A stretch of DNA of 64,000 nucleotides from Christensenella hongkongensis (GTDB lineage Bacteria > Bacillota > Clostridia > Christensenellales > Christensenellaceae), in assembly GCF_000981035.1 (NCBI RefSeq), contig NZ_LAYJ01000133.1, forward strand, positions 62,094 to 126,093. The letters are read 5' to 3'. How positions within the stretch are numbered: the first letter of the stretch is position 1; each line of letters begins with the position of its first letter. This document shows, piece after piece, positions 48,968 through 58,000 of the stretch. Under the pieces are notes generated by a model. It did no database searches. It saw only the letters and a list, made by a program, of their open reading frames with translations, and was not told where the DNA came from. The translations under genes and the position numbers were made by a program.

Positions 48968-50011
48968 ATGAAAAACCAGACGGCTTTTTTAGACGAAGCG
49001 TTTAAAATTAATATCAGGAATACGAAAATGCCGCAGATTGGCGACGAGGATGTTCTGGTAAAAATATCGCATGTCACAATTTGCGGATCGGATGCGTATT
49101 TTTTCAGGGATCCTACGTTTGCGGGTACGATTGTGCCCCCCATTCTTCCAATCGTTCTGGGACATGAATGCGGGGGCGTGATCGAAGAGGTCGGATCGAA
49201 CGTAAAGCACCTCAAAAAGGGAGACCGGGTGGCGATTGAGCCCGGGGCAGGCTGCGGCGAATGCGATGATTGCCTGAGCGGACGGTATAACCTGTGCCGC
49301 GATATGGATTTTATGGCCGCTCCGCCTTTTACAAGGGGAGCGCTCTCAAGATATGTTTCGCATCCGGCGAAAATGGTATTCAAACTACCGGACAATATGG
49401 ATACCATAGAAGGAGCCCTTATTGAGCCTCTTTCCGTTGGGATGCACGCCGCAAACAGGGGTGGTGCAAAGCTGGGGAAAACGGCTGTCGTGCTTGGCGC
49501 GGGCTGCATTGGCCTGATGACCATAGCGTCCTTGAAAGCAATGGGAGTAAGCACGGTTATTGCCTCAGACCTGTATCAAAACAGGCTTGAGAATGCGAAA
49601 AAAATGGGCGCAGGCAATACAGTGAATGCAAAAGAGGAAGACGTCAAAAAAAGGGTGATGGAGCTTACCGGCGGACGAGGGGCGGATCTTGTGTTCGAAA
49701 CTGCGGGAAACCAAAAAACAGCGGCGCAGACGATAGACCTTGTAAGGCCGGGCGGCAAGATTGTTATGGTGGGAAATGTGCATGGAGAAACCCCGTTCCG
49801 GTTTATGGAAGCGAACAACAAGGAAGCGGATGTGATTTCCGTATTCCGCTATGTTAACATCTATCCTATGGCAATCAGCGCGGTGGCAAGCGGACAGATC
49901 AACGTAAAGGATATGATCAGCAAAACCTTCCCGTTCGAAAAAACGCAGGAAGCGTTTGAATGCGCGGTAAACGAGCAGGATACTGTAATGAAGGTATTGA
50001 TCGAATTCTGA
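48968..50011 (+). CDS. Zinc-dependent xylitol/sorbitol dehydrogenase-like enzyme
   Basis: 347 residues. Catalytic zinc: Cys39 in TICGSDAYF and GHE in VLGHECGGVIEEVG; structural zinc loop CGECDDCLSGRYNLC; Rossmann motif GAGCIGLMT; and the late GADLVFETAGN segment seen in sorbitol/xylitol dehydrogenases. It is the second zinc dehydrogenase of this operon, so the pathway may oxidise two positions or two related polyols. AAGGAG precedes the ATG. Confidence 0.88.
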   Translation: MKNQTAFLDEAFKINIRNTKMPQIGDEDVLVKISHVTICGSDAYFFRDPTFAGTIVPPILPIVLGHECGGVIEEVGSNVKHLKKGDRVAIEPGAGCGECDDCLSGRYNLCRDMDFMAAPPFTRGALSRYVSHPAKMVFKLPDNMDTIEGALIEPLSVGMHAANRGGAKLGKTAVVLGAGCIGLMTIASLKAMGVSTVIASDLYQNRLENAKKMGAGNTVNAKEEDVKKRVMELTGGRGADLVFETAGNQKTAAQTIDLVRPGGKIVMVGNVHGETPFRFMEANNKEADVISVFRYVNIYPMAISAVASGQINVKDMISKTFPFEKTQEAFECAVNEQDTVMKVLIEF

Positions 50012-50031
50012 AAAGAAGGAAACGAAAAGGC

Positions 50032-50463
50032 ATGAAGAAAACGGGAATTATCAATAAGAAGCTGTGCGAGCAGCTTGCAGGGCTTGGGCATACGGATTGC
50101 TTTTTGGTGTGCGACGCAGGATTTCCAGTCCCGCGGGATGCAATATGTATCGATCTTGCCATACGGTTTGGGGAACCGGGACTCACGGATTGCGTGGACG
50201 CCATCCTTTCCGAGGTGATTGTGGAAGAAGTGGCGATTGCAGAAGAGAGCCTCGAAAACAACCGGATATTACCGGACTATGTGGAAAAAAGATTCCGAAA
50301 CCAAAGGATAAGTACGCTGCCGCAAAAAGAACTTGCAGAATGTGGAAAAAATGCAAAGTTTATTGTGCGGAGCGGCGATGTGGAGCCATATTCGAATATT
50401 CTGCTTACAGCGGCTTCAGGCGTGGAAAAGTACAGGCGCGGCCTGGTGATAGAGCCGGATTGA
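50032..50463 (+). CDS. rbsD: RbsD/FucU-family sugar pyranase (mutarotase)
   Basis: 143 residues. The RbsD pattern is clear: LAGLGHTDCFLVCDAGFPVPR with the catalytic-type His, then IDLAIRFGEPGLTDCVDAILSEV, VVEEVAIAEE and a C-terminal KFIVRSGDVEPYSNILLTAASG. These enzymes interconvert pyranose and furanose (or anomeric) forms so that the sugar can be phosphorylated. It closes the second sugar operon and supports ribose or a similar aldose/ketose as a ligand. ATG 50032 is 20 bases after the dehydrogenase stop. Confidence 0.92.
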   Translation: MKKTGIINKKLCEQLAGLGHTDCFLVCDAGFPVPRDAICIDLAIRFGEPGLTDCVDAILSEVIVEEVAIAEESLENNRILPDYVEKRFRNQRISTLPQKELAECGKNAKFIVRSGDVEPYSNILLTAASGVEKYRRGLVIEPD

Positions 50464-50526
50464 CAGGAGCCTGCCAAAGAGGCTGATAGCATGTGGATGA
50501 GCGGATAAAAAAATATTTTTCAAAAG

Positions 50527-50556
50527 GGCGGCATATATTTTCAAAGCCGCCTTTTT
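50527..50556 (+). terminator. Terminator after rbsD
   Basis: GGCGGC (50527-50532) pairs with GCCGCC (50546-50551), extended by flanking A/T pairs, and is followed by TTTTT. It closes the second sugar operon. Confidence 0.75.
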
Positions 50557-50637
50557 GTATACAACTTTGAAACAAATGCCATATAAAATAATTTAAGGAC
50601 TTTGTGGAATGATAGCCAATATCAACGGGTGTTATGC

Positions 50638-50714
50638 TATAATGAAAACGTAGGCTGTGGGTGTGATATTGAAAGGGTTCATTTTGCCCCCATGGATCGC
50701 CATGGGGATTTTTT
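50638..50714 (+). promoter_or_regulatory. Leader of the MacB-like operon: -10 box and attenuator hairpin
   Basis: TATAAT is at 50638-50643 without a good -35. In the leader, CCCCATGG (50688-50695), loop ATCG, CCATGGGG (50700-50707) form a perfect stem followed by ATTTTTT, a textbook terminator, only seven bases before CGGAGG of the ABC ATPase gene. A terminator between promoter and first gene implies attenuation. No convincing leader peptide or known riboswitch was found. Confidence 0.65.
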
Positions 50715-50733
50715 ATGCAACGGAGGATACGGT

Positions 50734-51480
50734 GTGGAGCCAATCATTGCCGCCAGGAATTTAAAAAAAATATACCGGATGGGAAGCGCGAAGATACACG
50801 CTCTGGACGGCGTTGATATCGACGTGATGCCGGGTGAGATATGCGCGATTCTGGGAACCTCAGGCAGCGGAAAATCAACGCTGCTGAGCCTGCTTGCAGG
50901 CCTTGAGCATCCGAGTGCCGGTAAAATTTTCATCAAGAAAAAACCAACCTATAAGATGACGGAAAAAGAGCTGGTGGATTTCCGGCTGGAGCACATTGGA
51001 TTCGTATTCCAGTCCTTTAACCTGATGCCCACGATGACCGCGGCTGAAAATGTGGCCCTGCCGCTGATGTTTCGCGGCGTTCCGCGTGCAAAGCGTCTCA
51101 AGGCTGCAAAAAAGCTTCTGATCAAAATGGGCATGAAGCAGCAGCTTGGTAACCATCCAAACCAGCTTTCCGGAGGGCAGCAGCAGCGCGTATCCATCGC
51201 GCGTGCAATTATCGCAAAGCCTGAAATTATTTTTGCGGACGAGCCGACCGGAAACCTTGATTCTGCAACAGCAATACAAATCATGGATATTATGTGCGGC
51301 GCCGCGAGGGAACGGGGCGCTACGCTGCTTTTTGTAACGCACGATCCAAGCAAGGCGGAATATGCGGATCAGGTTATACATATTATTGACGGAAAGGTTG
51401 CAAAGCGGGAGACGCGCAGCCGTGAAATCGATGCAGAAACCATCGTACAGGCAGAATTAGGAACACAAGGAGAAGAATGA
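50734..51480 (+). CDS. MacB/LolD-type ABC transporter ATPase
   Basis: 248 residues. Walker A GTSGSGKST near residue 43, Q-loop VFQSFNLMP, signature QLSGGQQQRVSIARA, Walker B IIFADEPTGNLDS and H-loop LFVTHDPSKAEYAD: a complete MacB/LolD/FtsE-type ATPase. GTG 50734 is chosen because CGGAGG lies seven bases upstream and the product then begins at the usual point (EPIIAARNLKKIY). It energises the permease at 53157. The stop is one base before the next ATG, so all three genes form one operon. Confidence 0.93.
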   Translation: MEPIIAARNLKKIYRMGSAKIHALDGVDIDVMPGEICAILGTSGSGKSTLLSLLAGLEHPSAGKIFIKKKPTYKMTEKELVDFRLEHIGFVFQSFNLMPTMTAAENVALPLMFRGVPRAKRLKAAKKLLIKMGMKQQLGNHPNQLSGGQQQRVSIARAIIAKPEIIFADEPTGNLDSATAIQIMDIMCGAARERGATLLFVTHDPSKAEYADQVIHIIDGKVAKRETRSREIDAETIVQAELGTQGEE

Positions 51481-51481
51481 A

Positions 51482-53170
51482 ATGAAAAAACGGATTTTAG
51501 TATTTGTGCTCGTGCTGCTACTGGCATTTGGCTGTATGGTCCCGGTTGCGGGAGCTACGGTGCCCGAGTCAAACCGCGGAACGGCATTGCGTATTGATGC
51601 GACCTACCTCTATCCTGGTATGGATAATACCTATCAGGGCGGTTACAGTCCCACGGTATCGGACGGGCAGGCGCAAATCGTGCTGCCGCTGATCGATGGG
51701 GCCGGCTCGCAGCAGGTAAAAGCCGGCGCGGAGGTCAACATTTCAGTAAACCTTGGGGATCCGTCAAAAGCCCCGTTTGTGTTCAATAATTATGATACGG
51801 TGGTAAAAAAGCAAAGCAATTCGCTTGCAGACGGCAGTACAAGGGATTCTTATCTGGTAAACCTCGACCTGCCGCTTGCGGAAAACCGGACAAACGGCAA
51901 TTATCCTGTGGTAATCACCGCAAAATATCCAATCGCGGACGGGACGGTCAAGATGCAGGAATTTACCGTTTTTGTCAAAATTACAGATGGAAGCGGCCCG
52001 GCAGATCCGGGCGGCGAGCCTTCTTCAGAACCAACGCCCGATGAGCCGGCAGTAGATCCGGGAACGGGCGGCGGCGGTGGAGGCGGTGGAGGTACCGCTT
52101 CGCAGCCAAAGGTGATTATCAGCAATTATACAATCTCGCCGGATCCGGTCAATGCGGGCGAGCGTTTTACGGTGGATGTGACGCTTACCAATACGAGCAA
52201 ATCTACAAGCGTAAAAAATATCACGGTTACGTTCAAAAGCCAGACAACGGATCTGATGCCCGGCGATAACACCAACACGGCTTACATCGAAAAAATCAGT
52301 CCGCAGAAAACGGCGGATTTCAGTTTTTCCATGATTGCGCGTGCCGACGCAAAGGCAGGGCCGCAGAAAATAGATATTGCGATTGCTTACGAGGACAGTC
52401 AGGCGGCCCAGCTTACCGCTGCGGATGAAATCAGCGTTGAGGTGCACCAGAAAATCCGTCTGGAATACGATCCGCCGAAATTTCCCACACAGGTATATAT
52501 GGGGGATTCCACCTCGGCGAGCCTGAATCTTTATAACAAGGGTAAAAATACGCTGTATAACGTGACGGTAACGCTTGACGTTCCGGGCCTTACGCCTGAA
52601 TCGAGCGCGTTCCTTGGGAATATGGAATCCGGAACGGCAAAAACAGCAGACATTTATGCGGCTGTCGCGCCCGATCCAACCGCAGGCATGGAGCCGGCAG
52701 GGGAAGACGGAATGGCGGACGGCGGCGGTATGGCAATGGCAGGTATGGAAGCCGGAGTCGATATGTCTGTAATCGGCGGCGCGGACGGCCCGGCAGGTAT
52801 GGCTGTGAATAACGAAGGGGACGTCAAGGATGGCGCAGCTGCTTCAGGCGAAGCGGGCGCAGATATGGCGGAGATGGTGCAGCCCGGGCCGGTGGAAGGA
52901 AATTTCGTCGTTACGTATGAGGATGAGTATGGCGAAGAATATGAGATCAAAGTACCGGTATCGACAGAGCTCGTGCCCATGCCCGATTATAACGGCGGCA
53001 TGGAGCCGGGAGAAGATATTCCGCCGGAGGAGACCGGTTTCCCATGGTGGGGATGGGTTCTGATTGCAGCAGGCGCTGCTGCCGTGGTAATCGTAGTCGT
53101 GCTCAAAAAGAAAAAGAAGAAACGCGCGCAGGAGCTTGAGGAGGATATGGACGACGATGACATTCTTTGA
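51482..53170 (+). CDS. Exported, membrane-anchored adaptor-like protein of the MacB-type system
   Basis: 562 residues. Signal peptide (about 1-26), an extracellular beta-rich domain to about 165, a Pro/Glu/Gly linker with a run of nine Gly (about 170-205), then CARDB/COG1361-like immunoglobulin-type repeats (about 206-400: YTISPDPVNAGERFTVDVTL; LYNKGKNTLYNVTVTLDVP). A Met/Gly-rich insert (about 400-460) interrupts the third repeat and contains VIGGADGP. A C-terminal membrane helix (WWGWVLIAAGAAAVVIVVVL) is followed by KKKKKK and an acidic tail. It probably bridges the permease to the cell envelope. Related S-layer-like proteins accompany MacB operons in other Clostridia, but the function is unknown. 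Confidence 0.75.
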   Translation: MKKRILVFVLVLLLAFGCMVPVAGATVPESNRGTALRIDATYLYPGMDNTYQGGYSPTVSDGQAQIVLPLIDGAGSQQVKAGAEVNISVNLGDPSKAPFVFNNYDTVVKKQSNSLADGSTRDSYLVNLDLPLAENRTNGNYPVVITAKYPIADGTVKMQEFTVFVKITDGSGPADPGGEPSSEPTPDEPAVDPGTGGGGGGGGGTASQPKVIISNYTISPDPVNAGERFTVDVTLTNTSKSTSVKNITVTFKSQTTDLMPGDNTNTAYIEKISPQKTADFSFSMIARADAKAGPQKIDIAIAYEDSQAAQLTAADEISVEVHQKIRLEYDPPKFPTQVYMGDSTSASLNLYNKGKNTLYNVTVTLDVPGLTPESSAFLGNMESGTAKTADIYAAVAPDPTAGMEPAGEDGMADGGGMAMAGMEAGVDMSVIGGADGPAGMAVNNEGDVKDGAAASGEAGADMAEMVQPGPVEGNFVVTYEDEYGEEYEIKVPVSTELVPMPDYNGGMEPGEDIPPEETGFPWWGWVLIAAGAAAVVIVVVLKKKKKKRAQELEEDMDDDDIL

Positions 53171-54506
53171 TATAGTCGCGCTTGCGGCGTCTAATCTGTG
53201 GCGGCGCAAAATGCGTACCATTCTAACGGTTTTGGGCGTTATCATCGGCACGGCATGTATTGTCATCATGGTTGCACTGGGGCTTGGAAACCTAGAGCAG
53301 TTCAAGCAAAACATTTTGCAGAGTACAGACCTGACGCAGATCGAGATATCTCCGATGGGCTCCGGCGAAAACGCAAAACTGACGGATGCGAAGTTGAACC
53401 AGATCAGGGGGATTAAGGGCGTGAAAAGCGCAACGGGCGTGATGCAGATACCCTCCTATATTGTGATGGGAAAGTACAAAGCGGATACGTCCGTCATGGC
53501 GGTTGATCCCAAAACCATGGATTTTAAGTTTATGGATGGCAGCGTTTTTTCGGACAACACGAACGTTGAGCTTGTGGTTGGAGCAAACGCGCGCCAGTTT
53601 TTTAGCGATCCAAACGATACCTCCGGCATGGGCGGAATGATGTACATGGGGGGCGGGATGGCCATGGCGACCTCCGTAGACGGGGAATACCAGGAGCCCA
53701 CAGGCCCTGACGTAGACTGGGTTGGCATGAATGTGAAGTATTATCCGGGCAGCGGATACCTGATCGAAAATCCGGATCCCACCACGCCGGACCAGCCAAA
53801 GCCCAAGGAATACAGGGGAAAGATCACAGGCATACTGGAACAGTCCGACAGCCAGGAAAGCTACAATATTTATATGAGCATCCCCGCGGCAAACCAGCTG
53901 ATACGGGATAACCGCAAATTGATGGATCAGGCGGGCGTAAAAGAGGGACAGTATTCCCAGGGGTATGTCAACGCGGTGGATGTGGATTCTGTGACGGATG
54001 TGCTCGCGGCGGTCAAGGATATGGGATTCCAGGCCTATAGCCCCACCGAATGGATTACGCAGATGCAGGAAGAGCAGTCGCGGCAGCAGTCGCAGCTGAT
54101 TGCGATTGGCCTTATTTCGCTGCTCGTATCGGCGATTGGCATTGCAAATACCATGCTTGCAAGCATTCTGGAACGCAGCCGCGAGATCGGCGTAATGAAG
54201 GTCATTGGGCTTTCCATCCCCAAAATCAACCTGATGTTTTTGGTGGAGGCTGCAATGATCGGGCTTCTGGGGGGATTGATTGGCCTTGGTATCAGCTATA
54301 TTCTGGGGGCGATCGTAAACTTTGGCGGCGGGGAGGTCAGCTTCCTTGGAATGTATTTCCAAAACGGCGTGCAGCTTTCGATCCCGTGGTGGCTTGCGCT
54401 TGGCGCGGTTGCAATCGCCGTAGGCGTGGGAATTGTGTCTGGTATCTATCCGGCGCGCAAAGCAACGAAGATGAGCCCGCTGGAGGCAATCAGGAGTTCC
54501 AACTAG
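53157..54506 (+). CDS. MacB/FtsX-like ABC transporter permease
   Basis: About 449 residues. One N-terminal membrane helix (LTVLGVIIGTACIVIMVALGLG), a large extracellular MacB-type domain (about 45-300) and three C-terminal helices with the FtsX domain (LIAIGLISLLVSAIGIANTM, then ERSREIGVMKVIG, and late YPARKATKMSPLEAIR). The extracellular part has a Met/Gly-rich loop (GMGGMMYMGGGMAMA) that recalls the insert in the upstream protein. ATG 53157 overlaps the end of the upstream gene by 14 bases. Such transporters act as mechanotransmitters or exporters of peptides, lipids or drugs. No dedicated terminator was seen. Confidence 0.9.
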   Translation: MTFFDIVALAASNLWRRKMRTILTVLGVIIGTACIVIMVALGLGNLEQFKQNILQSTDLTQIEISPMGSGENAKLTDAKLNQIRGIKGVKSATGVMQIPSYIVMGKYKADTSVMAVDPKTMDFKFMDGSVFSDNTNVELVVGANARQFFSDPNDTSGMGGMMYMGGGMAMATSVDGEYQEPTGPDVDWVGMNVKYYPGSGYLIENPDPTTPDQPKPKEYRGKITGILEQSDSQESYNIYMSIPAANQLIRDNRKLMDQAGVKEGQYSQGYVNAVDVDSVTDVLAAVKDMGFQAYSPTEWITQMQEEQSRQQSQLIAIGLISLLVSAIGIANTMLASILERSREIGVMKVIGLSIPKINLMFLVEAAMIGLLGGLIGLGISYILGAIVNFGGGEVSFLGMYFQNGVQLSIPWWLALGAVAIAVGVGIVSGIYPARKATKMSPLEAIRSSN

Positions 54507-54647
54507 GATAAATAAAAAGGCGGCTATTCATAAGAAAGTGAACCTGAAGGAATAGCTGTCAAACAGGATTAAAGTGAAAAGATCAATGAGCAGAATTTAC
54601 TTATTGGTCTTTTTTTGTAGAAATGATTCCAAAAAACAAAATAGTAA

Positions 54648-54895
54648 TTACTCGTGCGGCTTAATCCCTCTGAAAAATTCCGCAAAATCCACATTACAAA
54701 CCTGGTGGAGCGCAACCAAATCCGTCACCTTTATATTGCGTTTTCCAAGTTCTATTTTGAATAAGCACTTCTTTCAAGGAGACTCCCAAGCAAATTAATT
54801 TTAGCAGTAAGCGCCTCTTGCGATAACCCCGATTCTTTCCGTAAGCGTTTTAAATTTGTAGATAAGCTAACGTTTTGGATAAGCATATTTCTCAT
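54648..54895 (-). pseudogene. Frameshifted XRE-family HTH gene
   Basis: Starting at ATG 54895 (complement), with GAGAGG upstream, the frame reads VSLSTNLKRLRKESGLSQEAL and continues to RSAYSK, then stops. Adding one A in the AAAA run near 54753 restores IELGKRNIKVTDLVALHQVC and DFAEFFRGIKPHE to a TAA at 54648. Rebuilt, it is a small HTH_3 regulator of about 82 residues. A single homopolymer slip may be a true mutation or a sequencing error. The rest of 54507-55049 shows no supported gene. Confidence 0.7.
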
Positions 54896-55049
54896 AACAA
54901 TACCTCTCTAAAAAATGTGGCGTATTAAGCACAAATTTTAAACGAAGAGCATCGCAGCTTTGAAGTAAGGCGAAAACGTCTTGAGGAATTAGACCGGCAA
55001 AATAAATTGTAACGATTTCTGAAAAAGGTTCTTTTTCCGGTATTTCAGA

Positions 55050-58000
55050 TTAAAAGAATCCAAGCTGTTTGCCGACGGGCGGATTTTTGGGATTGGCCTT
55101 GCCTTCCTCAAGAGCGATATTTGGGATGCCGCTTAAAAACGGGGAACGTTCCTGCGGATCGGTCAAAAGCAAAAGCTCGTCCTGCGCGCGTGTCATTCCC
55201 ACATAAAAAAGCCGCCGTTCCTCGCTCAGGTCGCATGTGTGTTTTTCGTTTTGCAGGGGAATCGTGCCGTCCGTTACACCACAAAGGAACACCACCGGAT
55301 ATTCGAGTCCCTTGGAAGCGTGCAGCGTCATCAGCGTAACAGCGTCAGGGGAATAGACCTTCGCGCCGCTGCGCGTAATATCGCCCTCGCTGCCAAGCGA
55401 AAGGTTTTGCAGGAACGCGGGCATCCTGTCATAAAAAAGTGCGGTATTTTGCAGGCGTTCCATGCAGTTTAAATGCTCGCCCAAACCGTTATCCTCCATC
55501 CATTGCCCAATCAGCTCGTCCGGCTTTGTGTTGCGGACAAGCGGCGCATATTTTTCAAGCAGGCCGGCGAGGCCTTCCATATTGCCAAGGCCGCGTATGA
55601 GGTCAATCGCGGAAGCGATATTCTGCTTCCCCGCAGTATACTGCAAAAGCAGCTCCTGCGCCGCTACGGGCGGGACGCTTGCCGCTTTGAGGCAGGTGGT
55701 GAGCGATACGCTGTCCCTGGGATCGCACAGAAAGCGGAAAAAGGAAAGCGCACTACGCACCCTGCGGTCAGACAGGGAATCATCCCTGCCCGTTACCACA
55801 TAAGGAATGCCTTCCTTTTTCAGGCAATCCTCGATGATTTCAGACTGGCGGTGCGTGCGGTACAGGACGGCGATCTCAGAAAAGCCGCGCACCCTTTCCC
55901 CACGTTTTTTGGAAGAGGAGTGTGCGTCCAGCATGTCCACGCCGCCGACCATACGGTTGATCTCTTTGGCGATAAAAAGCGCTTCGGAAAACGGGGATTC
56001 AGCTGTCAAAAGGCGTACCTTTGCGCTGTCCGCACGGTTTGCCTGCAGGAAGGCTTCGTCGTGGCCCAGCACAGGCAAAGCCGCTCTCAGGATTTGAGGA
56101 GTGGAGCGGTAATTTTGCGTCAGGCGTATTTCGCGCACTGATGAAAAATCGCGGCGCAGCCTGTCAAAGCAATGCGCATCCGAGCCGCGGAAGCCATAAA
56201 TGGCCTGGTCCGGATCGCCGATCACAAAGATAGCGTCGCTCTTTTTCCCCCATTGCCTGATCAGGCGGTACTGAACCGCGTTGATATCCTGGAATTCATC
56301 CACCAGAAGCTGGGAAAAACGCGGCAGCAGGGCCTCGCATTTTTGATCGCCGCTTTCAAATTTTTCGAGCGCCTGAAGCAGGATATCGTCATAATCAACT
56401 GTGTGGTATTTTTCAAGCTGGGCTTGGTATGCTTCAAAAACCACTTGTGGAATCACTGCGCTTTCGAGTGAAACCTGTCCGTTTTTGATCCTCGAAATCT
56501 CCTGCATGGCGTCGCGCACAGCAACGGTACAGTTGCACGCGCGCAGTACATCCGCGAGGATGGAAAGCGCCTCGTGGGGATCTATGATTGTGACGTTTTT
56601 ATTCCATTCCGAAAGCTGTTTCAGGCAGATGGAATGAAAGGTTCCGATATTCATGGCTTTCACAAGGCGTTTGTCATTAAAATGTTCCTGCAGGCGTTCG
56701 CGCATCTCGCCGGCAGCCTTATTGGTAAATGTAACTGCGGTGATGGCGGACGGATCTACGCCGCGTTCTTCCACAAGGTAAGCGACGCGGTACACCAGCG
56801 TGCGCGTTTTACCGGTGCCGGGGCCTGCGAGCACTGCTGTTACGGTATCCGTGGCGCTTACGCCCTGCCACTGCCCGTCGTTAAGCCCATAAAGCGTCTT
56901 CGCGTCACAGGCGGGATGGGGAGGAACGCTTTGCACAGGGCTTGAAGGTGTAACCGGTTTTGGAAGCCCGGCAAAAGAAGCGTCCTTGTGTTTGGCTTTT
57001 TCTTCTTTTTCAAACAGGCTTATCTGTCCTGCAAAACGGCTTACGTCGTCCTTGTTCATGACAAGGATTTTGCCATATTCGCCGTCATAACCAGGATGGA
57101 TTTCCACTTCGTGGCAGCGCAGGCGGCGGATGCCCTCCGCAATACCCGGGCCCGCCTTGCGGCTGATCTCCTCAAGCGGCGCATCCCGTAAAATAAAAAG
57201 CTCCGGTCCCAGCTCTTTGATGATATCTTCATAGGCTGCCTTTACTTTTTTGCTGGCAGTGGTCATCCCCATGGACGAGGCGACGACCTCGGGCAATGGA
57301 ACGATGCTTTCAAAGTGCTTGTGCCGTTCCGGGATGTAGCCGGGCTCGCGGTCGGCAAGCTCCACTACGCGGTGCAGCACGCCAACGGTGATCCTGCGCC
57401 CGCAAACCGGGCATTTCCCCCCGGCGGCAATCGTTTCCTCCGGCGTCAGGCAAATTTTGCAGTTCCGGTGTCCGTCGTTATGGTATTTACCCTCTTCAGG
57501 GAAAAATTCAAGCGTGCCGTAAAATTCGTCGGTATCGTGATTTTGAAGCGCCGCTGCGATTGCGGGATAGGAAAGCTCCGTATTGAAAAGGTTTGCTTCG
57601 CGCGCAAGGTTGGCGGGCGAATGCGCGTCTGAATTCGATACCATTGTATAAGAATCGAGCGCGGACAGCCGCCAGTTCATTGGCGGATCAGAGGACAGCC
57701 CGGTTTCGAGCGCGTGAATATGCGGCGTCAGATCCGAAAAACAGTCTTCAATGCGGTCAAAACCCGAGTAAGCGCCAAACAGTGAAAAGTGCGGCGTCCA
57801 GATATGCGCGGGAATAAAAATGGCGTCAGGGCAGATTTCAAGCGTGATCTCCAGAAGGTCATGGCTGGAAAGGCCCAATATCGGCCTGCCGTCAGAGTGC
57901 AGGTTTCCCACCAGTTCGAGCCGGTGTGCAAGCGCTTCCGATGCCTCGATAGAAGGGAGAAGAATCACATTATGCACTTTGCGGACTTTACCGTCCTGCT

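Noticed and set aside
47815-49554. 579-codon open frame on the complement strand
   Set aside because: It runs antisense through the RbsB and dehydrogenase genes, is rich in Arg/His/Ser as expected of a shadow frame, and has no ribosome-binding site or family motif.
52062-52095. GGCGGC-type tandem repeat
   Set aside because: It encodes the poly-Gly linker of the exported protein; no evidence for a separate repeat element.
53292-54362. 356-codon open frame antisense to the MacB-like permease
   Set aside because: His/Arg-rich shadow of a high-GC coding strand, without a start signal.
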